64,000 bases of DNA from an uncultured bacterium (GCA_938074205.1 CALJES010000018.1:48520-112519), one strand, 5' to 3'. Numbered from the stretch's first letter, positions 47,425 through 56,856 are shown. The notes: generated from the sequence alone by a model not told the origin. Numbers and translations: made by a program.

Positions 47425-48477
47425 ATGCTCTTGAGTGAATTTGATTATGATCTTCCCGAGGAACTTATTGCTCAGGAGCCCCTGCCCGAGAGGGACATGT
47501 CCCGGCTGATGGTCGTAGACCGGTCGAGTCAGAAGATTGAGCACCATATCTTCCGGGAATTTCCACAGTTCCTGCGGGAAGATGACGTGCTCGTTCTCAA
47601 CGACACGCGGGTAATGCCGGCCAGGCTGTTGGGACTAAAGGAGACCGGCGGAAGGGTGGAAGCGCTGCTTCTAGAGCGTCGTGAGCCCGGAGTCTGGGAG
47701 GCGATGGTCAAGCCTGGACGGCGAGTGCCGGTGGGCACAAAGTTGCTTTTTGGCTCAGAGCTGAGCGCTGAAGTTGTCGACAGGACAGAATCGGGTGGGA
47801 GAATATTGCGGTTTTTTTCTCCGACGATGGACGGCAAGACTGACCGCACTGACTGGGCCGATCCAGGCAGCGTAGACGAAATAATCGCTCGTATAGGACA
47901 GGTTCCATTGCCGCCATATATTCGTAAGGCTCTACAAGATCCAGAGCGGTACCAAACTGTCTACGCTACATCGGAGGGTTCAACGGCTGCGCCCACTGCT
48001 GGTTTGCATTTTACGCCTAGACTTCTCGAGGCCATAAGAGCTCGGGGCGTGCGGATTGTCTTCGTCACACTACATGTAGGCATCGCAACTTTTCGCCCTG
48101 TGCGCGCTGCAAACATCGAACAGCACCAGATGCATACTGAACGGTACCAAATACCCGATGAGACAGCGGAGGTGATAAACTCAGCAACCGGTAGAATAGT
48201 GTGCGTCGGCACTACCACCGCTCGAGCGCTTGAAAGTGCCGCCGTGGAAAAGCACAGGGTGCGTGCAACCGTGGACGAAACGAATTTGTATATCAGACCT
48301 GGATACGAATTCAGGATTGTCGATGTTCTTGTGACCAACTTTCACATGCCGAGATCTACACTACTGATAATGGTCAGTGCATTCGCGGGTGTGGAGCTGA
48401 TCAAGAAGGCGTATGAGGAAGCCATACGCAGGAGGTACCGGTTCCTGAGCTTTGGCGATGCAATGATGCTGTGCTGA
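47425..48477 (+). CDS. queA: S-adenosylmethionine:tRNA ribosyltransferase-isomerase
   Basis: QueA adds an epoxycyclopentane unit from SAM to preQ1 in tRNA, in the queuosine pathway. The protein of about 350 residues opens with FDYDLPEELIAQEPLPERD, and has LNDTRVMPARL, the GRVEALLLERR segment, the TAGLHFTPRLLEA motif, HVGIATFRPV and the C-terminal TNFHMPRSTLLIMVSAFAG. The ATG at 47425 follows GGAG by 5 bases and the promoter at 47284 supports it. Confidence 0.95.
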   Translation: MLLSEFDYDLPEELIAQEPLPERDMSRLMVVDRSSQKIEHHIFREFPQFLREDDVLVLNDTRVMPARLLGLKETGGRVEALLLERREPGVWEAMVKPGRRVPVGTKLLFGSELSAEVVDRTESGGRILRFFSPTMDGKTDRTDWADPGSVDEIIARIGQVPLPPYIRKALQDPERYQTVYATSEGSTAAPTAGLHFTPRLLEAIRARGVRIVFVTLHVGIATFRPVRAANIEQHQMHTERYQIPDETAEVINSATGRIVCVGTTTARALESAAVEKHRVRATVDETNLYIRPGYEFRIVDVLVTNFHMPRSTLLIMVSAFAGVELIKKAYEEAIRRRYRFLSFGDAMMLC

Positions 48478-48494
48478 AGATAGGAGAAGGGGAG

Positions 48495-49511
48495 ATGGCT
48501 ATTTACGACAGAAAGCTGGGTGATTGGTTCAAGGAAGTGGAGCAACTTGCACAGGAGTTGCGTGAAAAGAAACAGCAGAGGTCTGTGTCGTTACCGGACC
48601 GGACGACCCAGAGTAGCGGGGAAGGCATTACCTCGGAAGCTACAACCGTGTTACCAACCGGCGTGATGGACTCCACTCCCACAGCAAAAGTGGGGATCCA
48701 ACATCTGCCTTTGCAACATGCAAGAGCGGATCGCGACGCTAACTCCGTGGCCGTGGCCGAGAAGTCCGAAAACGATGGCGACACCTCAGCAAGACCTGAG
48801 GCGGTTGCGGGTTTATTTGAGGAAGACGAAATTCCCCAAGTTGAGGATTTTCTGCCGTTCCTAGATAGGTCTGATAAGCCGGATCAACAAGCCCCTCGGA
48901 AGTCGGAGGCAGCGGATTCATATACTGATGCGCAGCAACCGCTACTCAACCTAAGCGAAGGTACGGGCGTTCCGCGACCAATCAGGGCTCAGGTCGATGG
49001 GGAGAAACAGTCGGCACAAGTTAGCACAGATCTTCTGGAGCAGCGTGCTGAACAATTACCAAACGCAGCCCCAACAAGTACTGAAAGTGAAAGAACTTCG
49101 GCTGTTAGTGCGGAAATTCCTAAACATATGCAGCGCGTAACAACTGAGCCCGAGCAACCGCGAGAATCCTCTGCGGAGGAAAAGTGGGCGCGAGTACCGA
49201 GCCACTTGCGGGCTTTATTTGAGGAAGAAGTTCCAGAAGTAGCGCAGCGATCTTATAAGACCTTCAAGGAATCTAGAGCCGAATTGATCGAGCGATTGCT
49301 AGATCCGATTATAACGCTTGAGGATGCCGCTAGGATTCTGAACGTTTGCCCGACCACAGTCCGCCGGTACACAAACAAAGGTATCCTCAGACACTTCCGC
49401 ACACCCGGCAATCAGCGCAGATTCAAGTTATCGGATGTGATCGCATTTCTCGAAAGCAGAAGGACAGGACAAGGCAGAGGAAAGACGAAAGAATTGGAAA
49501 ACTCAGCGTAA
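48495..49511 (+). CDS. MerR/excisionase-type HTH protein with long disordered region
   Basis: This protein of about 338 residues has a short helical N-terminus (about residues 1-30), a long low-complexity acidic, Ser/Thr/Gln-rich middle that is probably disordered, and a C-terminal winged-helix domain of about 55 residues (LEDAARILNVCPTTVRRYTNKGILRHFRTPGNQRRFKLSDVIAF region). The HTH is of the MerR/excisionase kind, with R-x-x-x-G-x-x-x-x-F recognition loop. It is probably a regulator with a tethered DNA-binding tip. AGGAG lies upstream of the ATG at 48495. It begins 17 bp after queA. Confidence 0.8.
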   Translation: MAIYDRKLGDWFKEVEQLAQELREKKQQRSVSLPDRTTQSSGEGITSEATTVLPTGVMDSTPTAKVGIQHLPLQHARADRDANSVAVAEKSENDGDTSARPEAVAGLFEEDEIPQVEDFLPFLDRSDKPDQQAPRKSEAADSYTDAQQPLLNLSEGTGVPRPIRAQVDGEKQSAQVSTDLLEQRAEQLPNAAPTSTESERTSAVSAEIPKHMQRVTTEPEQPRESSAEEKWARVPSHLRALFEEEVPEVAQRSYKTFKESRAELIERLLDPIITLEDAARILNVCPTTVRRYTNKGILRHFRTPGNQRRFKLSDVIAFLESRRTGQGRGKTKELENSA

Positions 49512-49608
49512 TTCTGATCGCCAGGTCTAATTAGTCGATTATCTGCTTGAATATCAATTCAGACGGCGGATTAGCAAGCGGATTTGGAATAAGGGAATTG
49601 TCGCTGCT

Positions 49609-50781
49609 GTGCGTATAGTCATCTTCACGGAGAGTTATGAGCCGATTGTAAACGGCGTTAGTGTCTTTGTTAGTACCCTCCGAGATGAGATGACGCGCCG
49701 CGGACACGAGGTTTATATATTTGCACCGCGGTTTAGAGGCTACAAGGACAGCCGAGACAACGTTTTCAGGTGGCCCTCACGGCACACAGTTTTCATGCCC
49801 GATTATCCTTTTCCTTCGCCCTACGCTCCGCAAATGGCCAAGGTCTTTCAGTGTCTTAAAGCGGATATCGTGCACACTCAGACGCCTTTCATCCTTGGGA
49901 TAACCGCGGCCAGGTGGGCCAAGAGGTTGGGCATTCCTCTGGTATCGACAAACCACACTCTTTACACCGAATATGCCCATTATGTGCCGGTTCGCCCAAT
50001 GATTTTCACGAAACTGGCGATCATTCAGCTGATGAAATGGTACTATTCCAAATGCGACATGGTCATCGCCCCATCTCAGACGGTCGAGCGGATTCTGCGT
50101 TCCTACGGAATTGCGAGGCCGATAGAAGTAGTAAAGACGGGCATCATCCCAGCTGCTGAAATGCCTGCTGACACCAGGGAAAGAGTTCGAGACGAGCTTG
50201 GGATATCGTCGCACGAGTTCGTGCTGGTCTACGTTGGGCGCATTGCACGCGAAAAGAACCTGGAAATGCTCATGCGAGCTTTTAACAAATTGCTCTCTCG
50301 GCATCAGCATCTCAAACTTCTGTTGATCGGCGGTGGTCCGGCGCTTGGGGAGACGCGCAAACTAGTGTTGAGACTGGGTTTAGAACGCAGTGTTCAATTT
50401 CTGGGTACGCTTCAGCGGCCAGAAATTGATCCCATATTCGCAGCTTCTGACGTGTTCGTTTTCCCTTCGACCACTGAAACGCAGGGGATAGCGATCTGCG
50501 AGGCCATGAGCGCAGGGCTACCTGTGGTTGCTGTAAACGCTGGGGGTATTCCGGAAAACATAACCAATGGAGTCGATGGAATCTTGACTCCCAACGACGC
50601 GGATGCCTTTGCCGGCGCGATTGAGCGTCTTATTGCAAACGATGAAGAACGTCGGCAAATGGGTCTGCGTGCGAAGGAGAGTGCAAGCAAGTTGTCTGTC
50701 GAATCTATGGGTGATAGATTCGAAAAGATCTATACAGAAGTGATCAGCTCAAAAAGAAACGCAGCTTGTTGCACCCATTGA
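49609..50781 (+). CDS. Glycosyltransferase family 4
   Basis: This is a 390-residue GT-B enzyme of family GT4. The N-terminal domain starts with IVIFTESYEPIVNGVSVFV; the C-terminal domain has VYVGRIAREKNLEMLM, and the EX7E motif (ATTETQGIAICEAMSAGLPVVAV). It resembles alpha-mannosyl or glucosyl transferases acting on lipid acceptors (e.g., PimB/monoglucosyl-diacylglycerol synthase types). The GTG start at 49609 is used; no strong ribosome site is visible. Confidence 0.92.
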   Translation: MRIVIFTESYEPIVNGVSVFVSTLRDEMTRRGHEVYIFAPRFRGYKDSRDNVFRWPSRHTVFMPDYPFPSPYAPQMAKVFQCLKADIVHTQTPFILGITAARWAKRLGIPLVSTNHTLYTEYAHYVPVRPMIFTKLAIIQLMKWYYSKCDMVIAPSQTVERILRSYGIARPIEVVKTGIIPAAEMPADTRERVRDELGISSHEFVLVYVGRIAREKNLEMLMRAFNKLLSRHQHLKLLLIGGGPALGETRKLVLRLGLERSVQFLGTLQRPEIDPIFAASDVFVFPSTTETQGIAICEAMSAGLPVVAVNAGGIPENITNGVDGILTPNDADAFAGAIERLIANDEERRQMGLRAKESASKLSVESMGDRFEKIYTEVISSKRNAACCTH

Positions 50782-50983
50782 TCGAGTCGACCCGCTTCTG
50801 CGCATTGCAGAGTAAGCTGGCGATTCCTCACTTATTTTGGTTCCCGCGCCGACAGTCTTTATTGGACCCGTACGATTTCTTATAGCGTTGTCCGAATTCG
50901 TAATGCGTTTGGGGTTGATATAATCGATAGTTGATTATATGGTATCATATACTGTGACAATGTCTGAGAGGAGCGACTGGATT

Positions 50984-51946
50984 ATGAAGCGCAACTTGGT
51001 AGCATTTGCGATTTTTGGGGTCTCCATGGTTAATTGTTGGGCTTCTAATACTCCTGCGCCCAGCAAGATCGGCATTCATTTAATCGCTAGATATACGGAA
51101 GGCGCAAAGAAGATCATTGCCGCGAATTGCAACATCATAAAGGTAATCGATACCACACCTGAAATGCTGGCAGCGCTTTCTGACTTCAAGAGGCTGCATC
51201 CAAGAGGTGTGACGGTCCTTCGAATATATACTCCGACAAGCTACAAGGCAGAAGATGATCCAGTGACCTCCGCGCGCGACTATTGGAACAGATGGTTGTA
51301 TCCGAGTTTGAGGAATCTAACGCCGCAACAGAAGAAGCTCATTGACTACCTGGAAGGTACTAATGAGTGCGATAACACACCGTGCTGGGGGAGTGTTGAT
51401 GAGGCCAGATGGTACTGCAGCTTTTGGTCTGAGCTTGCAAAAATAATGGCGGAAAACGGATTCAAACCCTGTGTGGGCAGCCTGCCTGTTGGCAGTCCTC
51501 CTGGTCCTCCGTCTGAGATAGAGGCGAAGCTCAAAGCCTTTATCCCGGCGCTGCGAACAGCCAAAAAGTTCGGCGGTGCGTGGTCCTACCACGCGTACAC
51601 CCTGAAGTACACGAAGGATCCAGAAATTGAGATTTGGTATTCTCTGCGATACAGACAGTTTTACTCGATCTTCAAGCAGTACGCACCAGATCTACTTGAC
51701 CTACCAATCATTTTGACCGAGGGTGGAGTGGATAACGACGGCAACCATCCGCAAAAGCCTGGCTGGAAGCGCGATTCCGCAGAAAAATACAAAGATTGGC
51801 TTCAGTGGTTCGATGCAGAGATGAAACGAGATCCTTACGTTCTAGGGGTGACGCTATTTGAGATTGGCCACCCAGAGCATTGGGACTCCTTCGATCTGGA
51901 GCCGATTGCGGATTGGCTGGCTGATTACCTAGGGAGCACTAAATAA
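50984..51946 (+). CDS. Secreted TIM-barrel glycosidase-like protein
   Basis: This exported protein of about 320 residues has a signal peptide (hydrophobic core LVAFAIFGVSMVN). It has a likely (beta/alpha)8 fold of clan GH-A type: a strand ending in EGTNECDNTP (a Glu that could be the acid/base) and a later strand ending in ILTEGGVDN (a candidate nucleophile Glu). I do not recognise the exact family. The ATG at 50984 has AGGAG about 11 bases upstream. It is a single gene between intergenic sequences. Confidence 0.72.
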   Translation: MKRNLVAFAIFGVSMVNCWASNTPAPSKIGIHLIARYTEGAKKIIAANCNIIKVIDTTPEMLAALSDFKRLHPRGVTVLRIYTPTSYKAEDDPVTSARDYWNRWLYPSLRNLTPQQKKLIDYLEGTNECDNTPCWGSVDEARWYCSFWSELAKIMAENGFKPCVGSLPVGSPPGPPSEIEAKLKAFIPALRTAKKFGGAWSYHAYTLKYTKDPEIEIWYSLRYRQFYSIFKQYAPDLLDLPIILTEGGVDNDGNHPQKPGWKRDSAEKYKDWLQWFDAEMKRDPYVLGVTLFEIGHPEHWDSFDLEPIADWLADYLGSTK

Positions 51947-52077
51947 CTACTTTCTGGAATCCCACGGCTCACGATAGAGTCATCGCTAATTAAAAGCGGG
52001 TATATTTAGCCCCGCCAGCTGACTTTTTACCCGTGTTGCCTATTCCAGGCTTGCAGTTACCCGTAGTCCGTTGTTCG

Positions 52078-52284
52078 TTAGGCGTAGCGCGACTTCACAT
52101 CAAAGTCATCGCTTTCAGGCGTTCTTCCTTCGGCTGCGCAGGTTGGACATAGAATCTCGTTGCGCAGGTAGTCTTCGCTGGTTATTCTAACTGGCCTTCC
52201 GCAGCGCTCGCACAGTGGCCGGTCCTTTAGCCCACCACCGGCAATTCTCTTTATCGGTCTCTCCCTGAAAGCTCTCTCCGCCAT
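52078..52284 (-). CDS. Small zinc-ribbon protein (DksA/TraR-type)
   Basis: This 68-residue protein has a C-x2-C...C-x2-C zinc ribbon (CERCG and CPTC about 20 residues apart), like the C-terminal zinc finger of DksA/TraR proteins but without their long coiled-coil. AGGAGGTGG before the ATG at 52284 is nearly ideal. The longer open frame (to 52401) is not needed. It may act on RNA polymerase, but only the zinc site is visible. Confidence 0.7.
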   Translation of the reverse strand: MAERAFRERPIKRIAGGGLKDRPLCERCGRPVRITSEDYLRNEILCPTCAAEGRTPESDDFDVKSRYA

Positions 52285-52462
52285 TTCCACCTCCTGGTAG
52301 ACTATGTCGGAAACAGTTCCGCGCCAATGGATAGAGGTCCCGTTGACGCCTGCCGCGTCTTGCTCGCTTATTAATTTATCCCCACCCTTGCGAAAATGCA
52401 ATAGTTGTAATGCCGTATTTGTGGAAGATTATCAAAAGTAAGAGGTCTTTCACGCTTTGGAA

Positions 52463-52491
52463 TTGACAGCATACCAGTGAAGAAGTATACT
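52463..52491 (+). promoter_or_regulatory. Promoter of the UshA-like/cytochrome operon
   Basis: TTGACA (52463-52468) and TATACT (52486-52491) are 17 bp apart, with the ATG at 52547 about 50 bases after the predicted start. Confidence 0.8.
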
Positions 52492-52546
52492 GCGAGTGGG
52501 TTATAGACAATACCTATTGTTTACCATTATAGGTGAGGCCAACGGG

Positions 52547-53977
52547 ATGGGCGATCGACGTACACTTAGCCGGCTGTCTACGTGGATAGTGCTGGTGCTT
52601 GGAGTGCTGGTCGTCGCAACGATTGCGGGCGAGCCCCCAAAAACGATCCGCATTATCTACACAAACGACACACTCGGCTATATAGAGCCGTGTGGATGCG
52701 GAGGGCGTAGAGCAGGCGGTCTTCCCCGACGCGCAGTACTGATATCGCAGCTCAAGAATGAAAACCCGCAGTGTGTGATTGTTGAAAGCGGAAATCTTAC
52801 GAACATGCCTGACCGATTAGGCCTGATCGCCTCCATTCTTGCGGAACTTGGGTATGACGCAGTTGGTGTTGGTGAGACTGATATACGCACATGTGGAGAA
52901 GAGTTCTACAAAAAGGCTGCCGAGGCAAAGTTGACGGTTATCGATCCATCTCCTGGTGCGCCGAAAAGTGCCGTGCCATATTTGATAAAGAATGTGGCCG
53001 GTGTGAGGATAGGTATAGTATCATTCGGATTCGGCCTACGCTTGTCGGATCAAGACGAATACGAGCGTCGTAAGGCGTTGTATTCGGCATACACTGAGGC
53101 TAGACGCAAGTCCGATGTCCTGATTGTGCTTGATCAAAGCAATACCGTTACGAACGAATGGATAGAAAGCAATGAGGGCCGATTCGGTGCACCTGACATA
53201 GTGATCGGCGGTGTCATGCAGCGCACCCTCATGGAGGACAAGGTTATCGGTAAAACACACATAGTTCCTACCTCGATACAGGGTAGAGATGTGGGAGTCG
53301 TCGATCTAGAAATAATACCTGGCCAGTCGCTAAAGTTCTCGGTCCGCAAGATGCCAGTTGATGAAAGCATAGCCGAAGACACCGCGGTAAAGAAAAGGGT
53401 AGAAGAGTTTATGGGAAAGATCCGCCAAACTCCGACATACGCTCGTGCGACTACAGAGCCACAGGTTACTGTTGGTCAGGGATCCGCCAAATACTATCCG
53501 CCGCTACTGTGTAAAGCATGCCACGCTTCTGAATACGAGCAGTGGGAAAGCACAAAACATGCCAAAGCCGTAGCAACGCTTACCGCTCAGCAGCGGGCGA
53601 TCCCAGAGTGTCTCAAGTGCCACTCGGAAATGTTTCGCAGACTGCAGAGGTTGACGTTGACTTCTGGTGCGCCTGCAGGAGTCGACTGTATGACGTGTCA
53701 CGAGAAGTCCTTGCCTCACGGATTGGAGCGCAAGGAAAGTCCCATACGTGTCAAAGTTGACACCAAGATCTGCCTGGAATGCCACGATAAGGAGTGGAGT
53801 CCGAATTACAACGAGAAAACTTATTTGCCCAAAATCAGCCATGGGCCTAAGCCAACCCAAACCTCTGCAACTCCTACATCTCAGCCTGCGCCTCCACCCG
53901 TGAAATCTCAAAACCCGTCCATTGAGTCCAGACCGCCTGCGCCTCCGCCTTCTCCGATCCCTCAGGCGGGCAATTAG
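52547..53977 (+). CDS. UshA-like domain fused to tetraheme cytochrome c (first copy)
   Basis: This exported protein of about 476 residues has a signal peptide (hydrophobic stretch at about residues 12-28), then a 5'-nucleotidase/UshA-like domain with IIYTNDTLGYIEPCGCGG, and, from about residue 322, four CxxCH heme c motifs (CKACH, CLKCH, CMTCH, CLECH). A Pro-rich tail ends it. In the phosphatase domain the usual metal-binding His after TND is replaced, so it may not hydrolyse nucleotides. The EPCGC motif resembles families annotated as UshA-like (seleno)proteins, with Cys here. It likely carries electrons on the periplasmic side. Confidence 0.82.
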   Translation: MGDRRTLSRLSTWIVLVLGVLVVATIAGEPPKTIRIIYTNDTLGYIEPCGCGGRRAGGLPRRAVLISQLKNENPQCVIVESGNLTNMPDRLGLIASILAELGYDAVGVGETDIRTCGEEFYKKAAEAKLTVIDPSPGAPKSAVPYLIKNVAGVRIGIVSFGFGLRLSDQDEYERRKALYSAYTEARRKSDVLIVLDQSNTVTNEWIESNEGRFGAPDIVIGGVMQRTLMEDKVIGKTHIVPTSIQGRDVGVVDLEIIPGQSLKFSVRKMPVDESIAEDTAVKKRVEEFMGKIRQTPTYARATTEPQVTVGQGSAKYYPPLLCKACHASEYEQWESTKHAKAVATLTAQQRAIPECLKCHSEMFRRLQRLTLTSGAPAGVDCMTCHEKSLPHGLERKESPIRVKVDTKICLECHDKEWSPNYNEKTYLPKISHGPKPTQTSATPTSQPAPPPVKSQNPSIESRPPAPPPSPIPQAGN

Positions 53978-53995
53978 GAGAGGCGACTTGAGGAT

Positions 53996-55381
53996 ATGTT
54001 TGTCAGATTGCCCGCCGGATTCAAGTTCTTTGCAGTAATAGCGGCGGTTGTCCTATGCGCGGTTAGCGCACTGGAAAACTCTGCGGTCAGTCCCACGAAA
54101 AAAATCAGAGTCATCTATACGAATGACTTATTAGGTTGGCTCGAGCCTTGCGGGTGTCCGGGTAAGAGGTTGGGCGGTCTTGCTCAGCGCGCAACGATTA
54201 TTGGCAAGTTGATTAAGGAAAACCCCAATGTGGTACTTGTGGACAGCGGAAACCAGTCCGACAAACCAGGTAGACTTGATTTTATTATGTCCATCTTGGC
54301 AGAGCTGAAATATGATGCAATCGGAATCGGAGCTGCTGACAGGCTGCTTGAGAAAGAGTTCCTTGAAGCAGCTTCGAAGCACTCAGTAGCGGTTGTGGAT
54401 GCAGCAGCCTGGAATACAGGCGGTGCGTCGGGAGCAGGCAAACAGGGGTCGGGATGGCACGTGATACCGTACTTGGTCAAGAACGTTTCGAGCGTGAAAG
54501 TCGGGATTATCTCTTTTGGTGCTCCCCCGACGTCAGTTTCCGCGTCAGACAATCTGAGTAGCACCGCGATTCTCTCGGCGCTCAAGGAAGCGCGTGCGGC
54601 CTGCGACATCCTCATCGCTCTCGACCAGGCTGGTTTGGTCACGCGAGAATGGCTTCGAGAGAGTGCAAGAGAGGGATCCATACCCGACTTGGTAATCGGT
54701 GGTTCTGCACGTGCGCATTCTCCGCCTGTAGAGATCATTGAGGGGTGCCATGTCGTACAGACTTCCGTAAATGGCTCGCACGTTGGAGTTGTTGATGTAG
54801 AGTTCGACCGAGATCAGCCTCTTCATTTCACGTTCGATCGCATAGCTCTGGATACATCCGTACCCGAGGAACCCAATATCAAGAGCCGCGTTACTCAATT
54901 CCTCGACTCAATAGGGCAACGCTCTGTAGCTTTAGTTACATCAGCGAATGCGCAAAGTGATTCCGCAGCATACCTGCATCCACGAATGTGTCGAGCATGT
55001 CACGAGACAGAGTACGAAGACTGGGCGGCCACGAAGCACGCCCAGGCAGTAAGGACACTAGAAAGAAACAAACGCTTAATTCCAGAGTGCCTTCAGTGTC
55101 ACTCAGAGGTCTATCGGAGAACGAAGACCGTCAATGTTCCCTCAGACGGCATTGCGGGGGTGGAGTGCATCACTTGCCACAGATTGCCCGTACCACATTG
55201 GGATGACGCGCGTGCGCCGTCAGCTACGTGGAAGGTTGACCGCAAGCTGTGCACTGAGTGTCACACGCCTGAGCGCAGCGCAGCTTATAACGAAGATGTG
55301 TATCTTCCGAGGGTTTCTCACGGTATTATTCCAGTAGCTCCGCCACCTAAGGCAACAGTGCATCCCAAGACTAAGAAGTGA
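53996..55381 (+). CDS. UshA-like domain fused to tetraheme cytochrome c (second copy)
   Basis: This 461-residue protein is a paralogue of the preceding one, with the same order: signal peptide, VIYTNDLLGWLEPCGCPG, the UshA-like domain, and from about residue 332 four heme motifs (CRACH, CLQCH, CITCH, CTECH). It starts 18 bp after the first copy and shares its promoter. The tail is shorter and lysine-rich. The heme region with YEDWAATKHAQAV and IPECLQCHSEVYRR is strongly similar between copies, so they arose by tandem duplication. Confidence 0.82.
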   Translation: MFVRLPAGFKFFAVIAAVVLCAVSALENSAVSPTKKIRVIYTNDLLGWLEPCGCPGKRLGGLAQRATIIGKLIKENPNVVLVDSGNQSDKPGRLDFIMSILAELKYDAIGIGAADRLLEKEFLEAASKHSVAVVDAAAWNTGGASGAGKQGSGWHVIPYLVKNVSSVKVGIISFGAPPTSVSASDNLSSTAILSALKEARAACDILIALDQAGLVTREWLRESAREGSIPDLVIGGSARAHSPPVEIIEGCHVVQTSVNGSHVGVVDVEFDRDQPLHFTFDRIALDTSVPEEPNIKSRVTQFLDSIGQRSVALVTSANAQSDSAAYLHPRMCRACHETEYEDWAATKHAQAVRTLERNKRLIPECLQCHSEVYRRTKTVNVPSDGIAGVECITCHRLPVPHWDDARAPSATWKVDRKLCTECHTPERSAAYNEDVYLPRVSHGIIPVAPPPKATVHPKTKK

Positions 55382-55439
55382 CAGGGGAAATTATCTCTTG
55401 CTGAATCAGCTATTTCTGTCAATGGGGACGAGCAGTCCC

Positions 55440-56318
55440 TTACTTGTTTGTCTGTTTACCTGCAGAGGCTGAAGCGTTCGAAATAGTCGTGATGCTCGGC
55501 TTTCGCCATCTGAAGACTATATGTACTGGGGCTTTGCCTTTAACTACGTGTCCCCCGTCTGAGTTGATCGCCGTCCGGACTGGCAGTTTTGTCCGGATAA
55601 AGTGAGCAAGCCGCCAGATGTCCGACTTGCCTTGGACTATGAAGATGAAGTGCCGATTTATTCCAATTGCCATGCGGTCTGTTACTCGATTCATGAACGC
55701 CAGGGAAAATCCGTCTTGCTGAAGCGGTACGAGTCTTTGACCCAATGCTAGAGCACTGATTCCAGGCTGCCCTTTAATACCTGCGTATTCGTCTGAAATG
55801 TCGAGCGTACCGTCACGGTTTATCACCAGCAGGCACCTTCCCGTGCGCGCACCTGCTAAGACACAGCCGTCTCGCTGGAGAAAATCCGCGAGAGCCATAG
55901 ACTGCGGATGGTGGTAGCTCCCAGTTACTGCAGCAACACCCCCGATCCTTGCTTTGGCTTGTTTCAACGTTTCTCCTGAGGGGTTGTAGGTTATGACAGT
56001 TTCCAGATGTTCGCATCTCGGAAGCTGTACAATTCTAAAAACGCGCCCTCTGTGCTTAGCCATCCAGACCTTGACTATGTGGGGTGGGTGCCACGTATCT
56101 ATCTTCGGCTTCGCTTCGTTGTCGCCCAGCAGCGATGCTGCTTCGTCAGTTGTGAGAACGCGTTCTACTGGTTGAACAGGTTGTAAGGGTGGCTGGTTCT
56201 TTCCGGTGTTCGTGGACAGACCGAAAGTTAGCAAAGTTAGTCCAACAGCGACCATCGTCGAACACAGCAGGCGTCGGCGCATCTCAAAGTTTTCTATAAA
56301 CCGTGTAATATTGCGCAC
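55440..56318 (-). CDS. Exported phosphodiester glycosidase-type (NAGPA) protein
   Basis: This 292-residue protein has an N-terminal membrane signal (residues 16-36) and a NAGPA/phosphodiester glycosidase domain, which in related proteins cleaves sugar-1-phosphate diesters in exopolysaccharide or cell-wall metabolism. Marks are VAAVTGSYHHPQSMALADF, the GRCLLVINRDG strand and the late RTAINSDGGHVV segment. The GTG start has AGGAG 9 bases upstream. A c-di-AMP riboswitch lies 220 bp upstream on the same strand, as expected for a cell-wall-related gene. Confidence 0.85.
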   Translation of the reverse strand: MRNITRFIENFEMRRRLLCSTMVAVGLTLLTFGLSTNTGKNQPPLQPVQPVERVLTTDEAASLLGDNEAKPKIDTWHPPHIVKVWMAKHRGRVFRIVQLPRCEHLETVITYNPSGETLKQAKARIGGVAAVTGSYHHPQSMALADFLQRDGCVLAGARTGRCLLVINRDGTLDISDEYAGIKGQPGISALALGQRLVPLQQDGFSLAFMNRVTDRMAIGINRHFIFIVQGKSDIWRLAHFIRTKLPVRTAINSDGGHVVKGKAPVHIVFRWRKPSITTISNASASAGKQTNK

Positions 56319-56540
56319 TCCGTTTGTCTCCTATGAGCTTATCTATCGAGTTTGCTCTTTTCTTTCGAATTCCGTGCCGATGGCACATGTTCTGATTACG
56401 ACTTTGCTCCACGGAACAGCTCGCGCAAAGTTCAGCTCAGCAAGATAACCTACACCGGTTGATCGGGGAGATCAGGGAACTTCGTGGGGATCAAAATGAC
56501 GAAGCTGCATCCGATGGGAAACAGCGGGCATCTTCCTCCC

Positions 56541-56655
56541 ACGCCTACGGGGTTAGCTGACGGGCTAGGGTCGGAAGAATAACCCTTCTCGTTGCGAGAT
56601 TCGCCCCTACTCCCGGGTCCCCCGATCTCCGGACCATAACCGGAGACTCGGCGCT
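56541..56655 (-). promoter_or_regulatory. Cyclic-di-AMP riboswitch (ydaO/yuaA class), second copy
   Basis: On the minus strand the aptamer reads in order: P1 strand GCGCC, a long GGAG/CTCC helix, CGGGGGACCCGGG, GGGGCGAATC, TTCTTCCGACCCTAGCCCG, TCAGCTAACC and P1 strand TAGGCGT. The match to the ydaO consensus and to the copy at 25763 is clear. A weak hairpin (GAAG-TGC with GCA-CTTC) followed by ATTTTG at about 56490-56533 might be its terminator. The promoter was not identified. It controls the phosphodiester glycosidase gene. Confidence 0.9.
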
Positions 56656-56823
56656 CAGTTTTCAATGTCGTAAATCTACGTTTTCTTTCGGAACAAGGCT
56701 TCCCTACGCACGGTATTTGCTTTTCCAATATGGTCTTTCCATACTGCGCGAGGGTAGCTTTGAACCTGTTCCCTTCGTTTTTAAAAACGGCTCAGATAAG
56801 CGAAAAGTTCCAACTCAACTGTA

Positions 56824-56853
56824 TTGACACAGTCCGAGCAGCTATTCTAGAAT
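56824..56853 (+). promoter_or_regulatory. Promoter of groESL
   Basis: TTGACA (56824-56829) and TAGAAT (56848-56853) are 18 bp apart, just upstream of the CIRCE operator. Confidence 0.85.
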
Positions 56854-56856
56854 AAT

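Noticed and set aside
52547..53977. Selenocysteine in the UshA-like proteins
   Set aside because: The motif reads CGC with ordinary TGT/TGC codons in both copies; no in-frame TGA is present.
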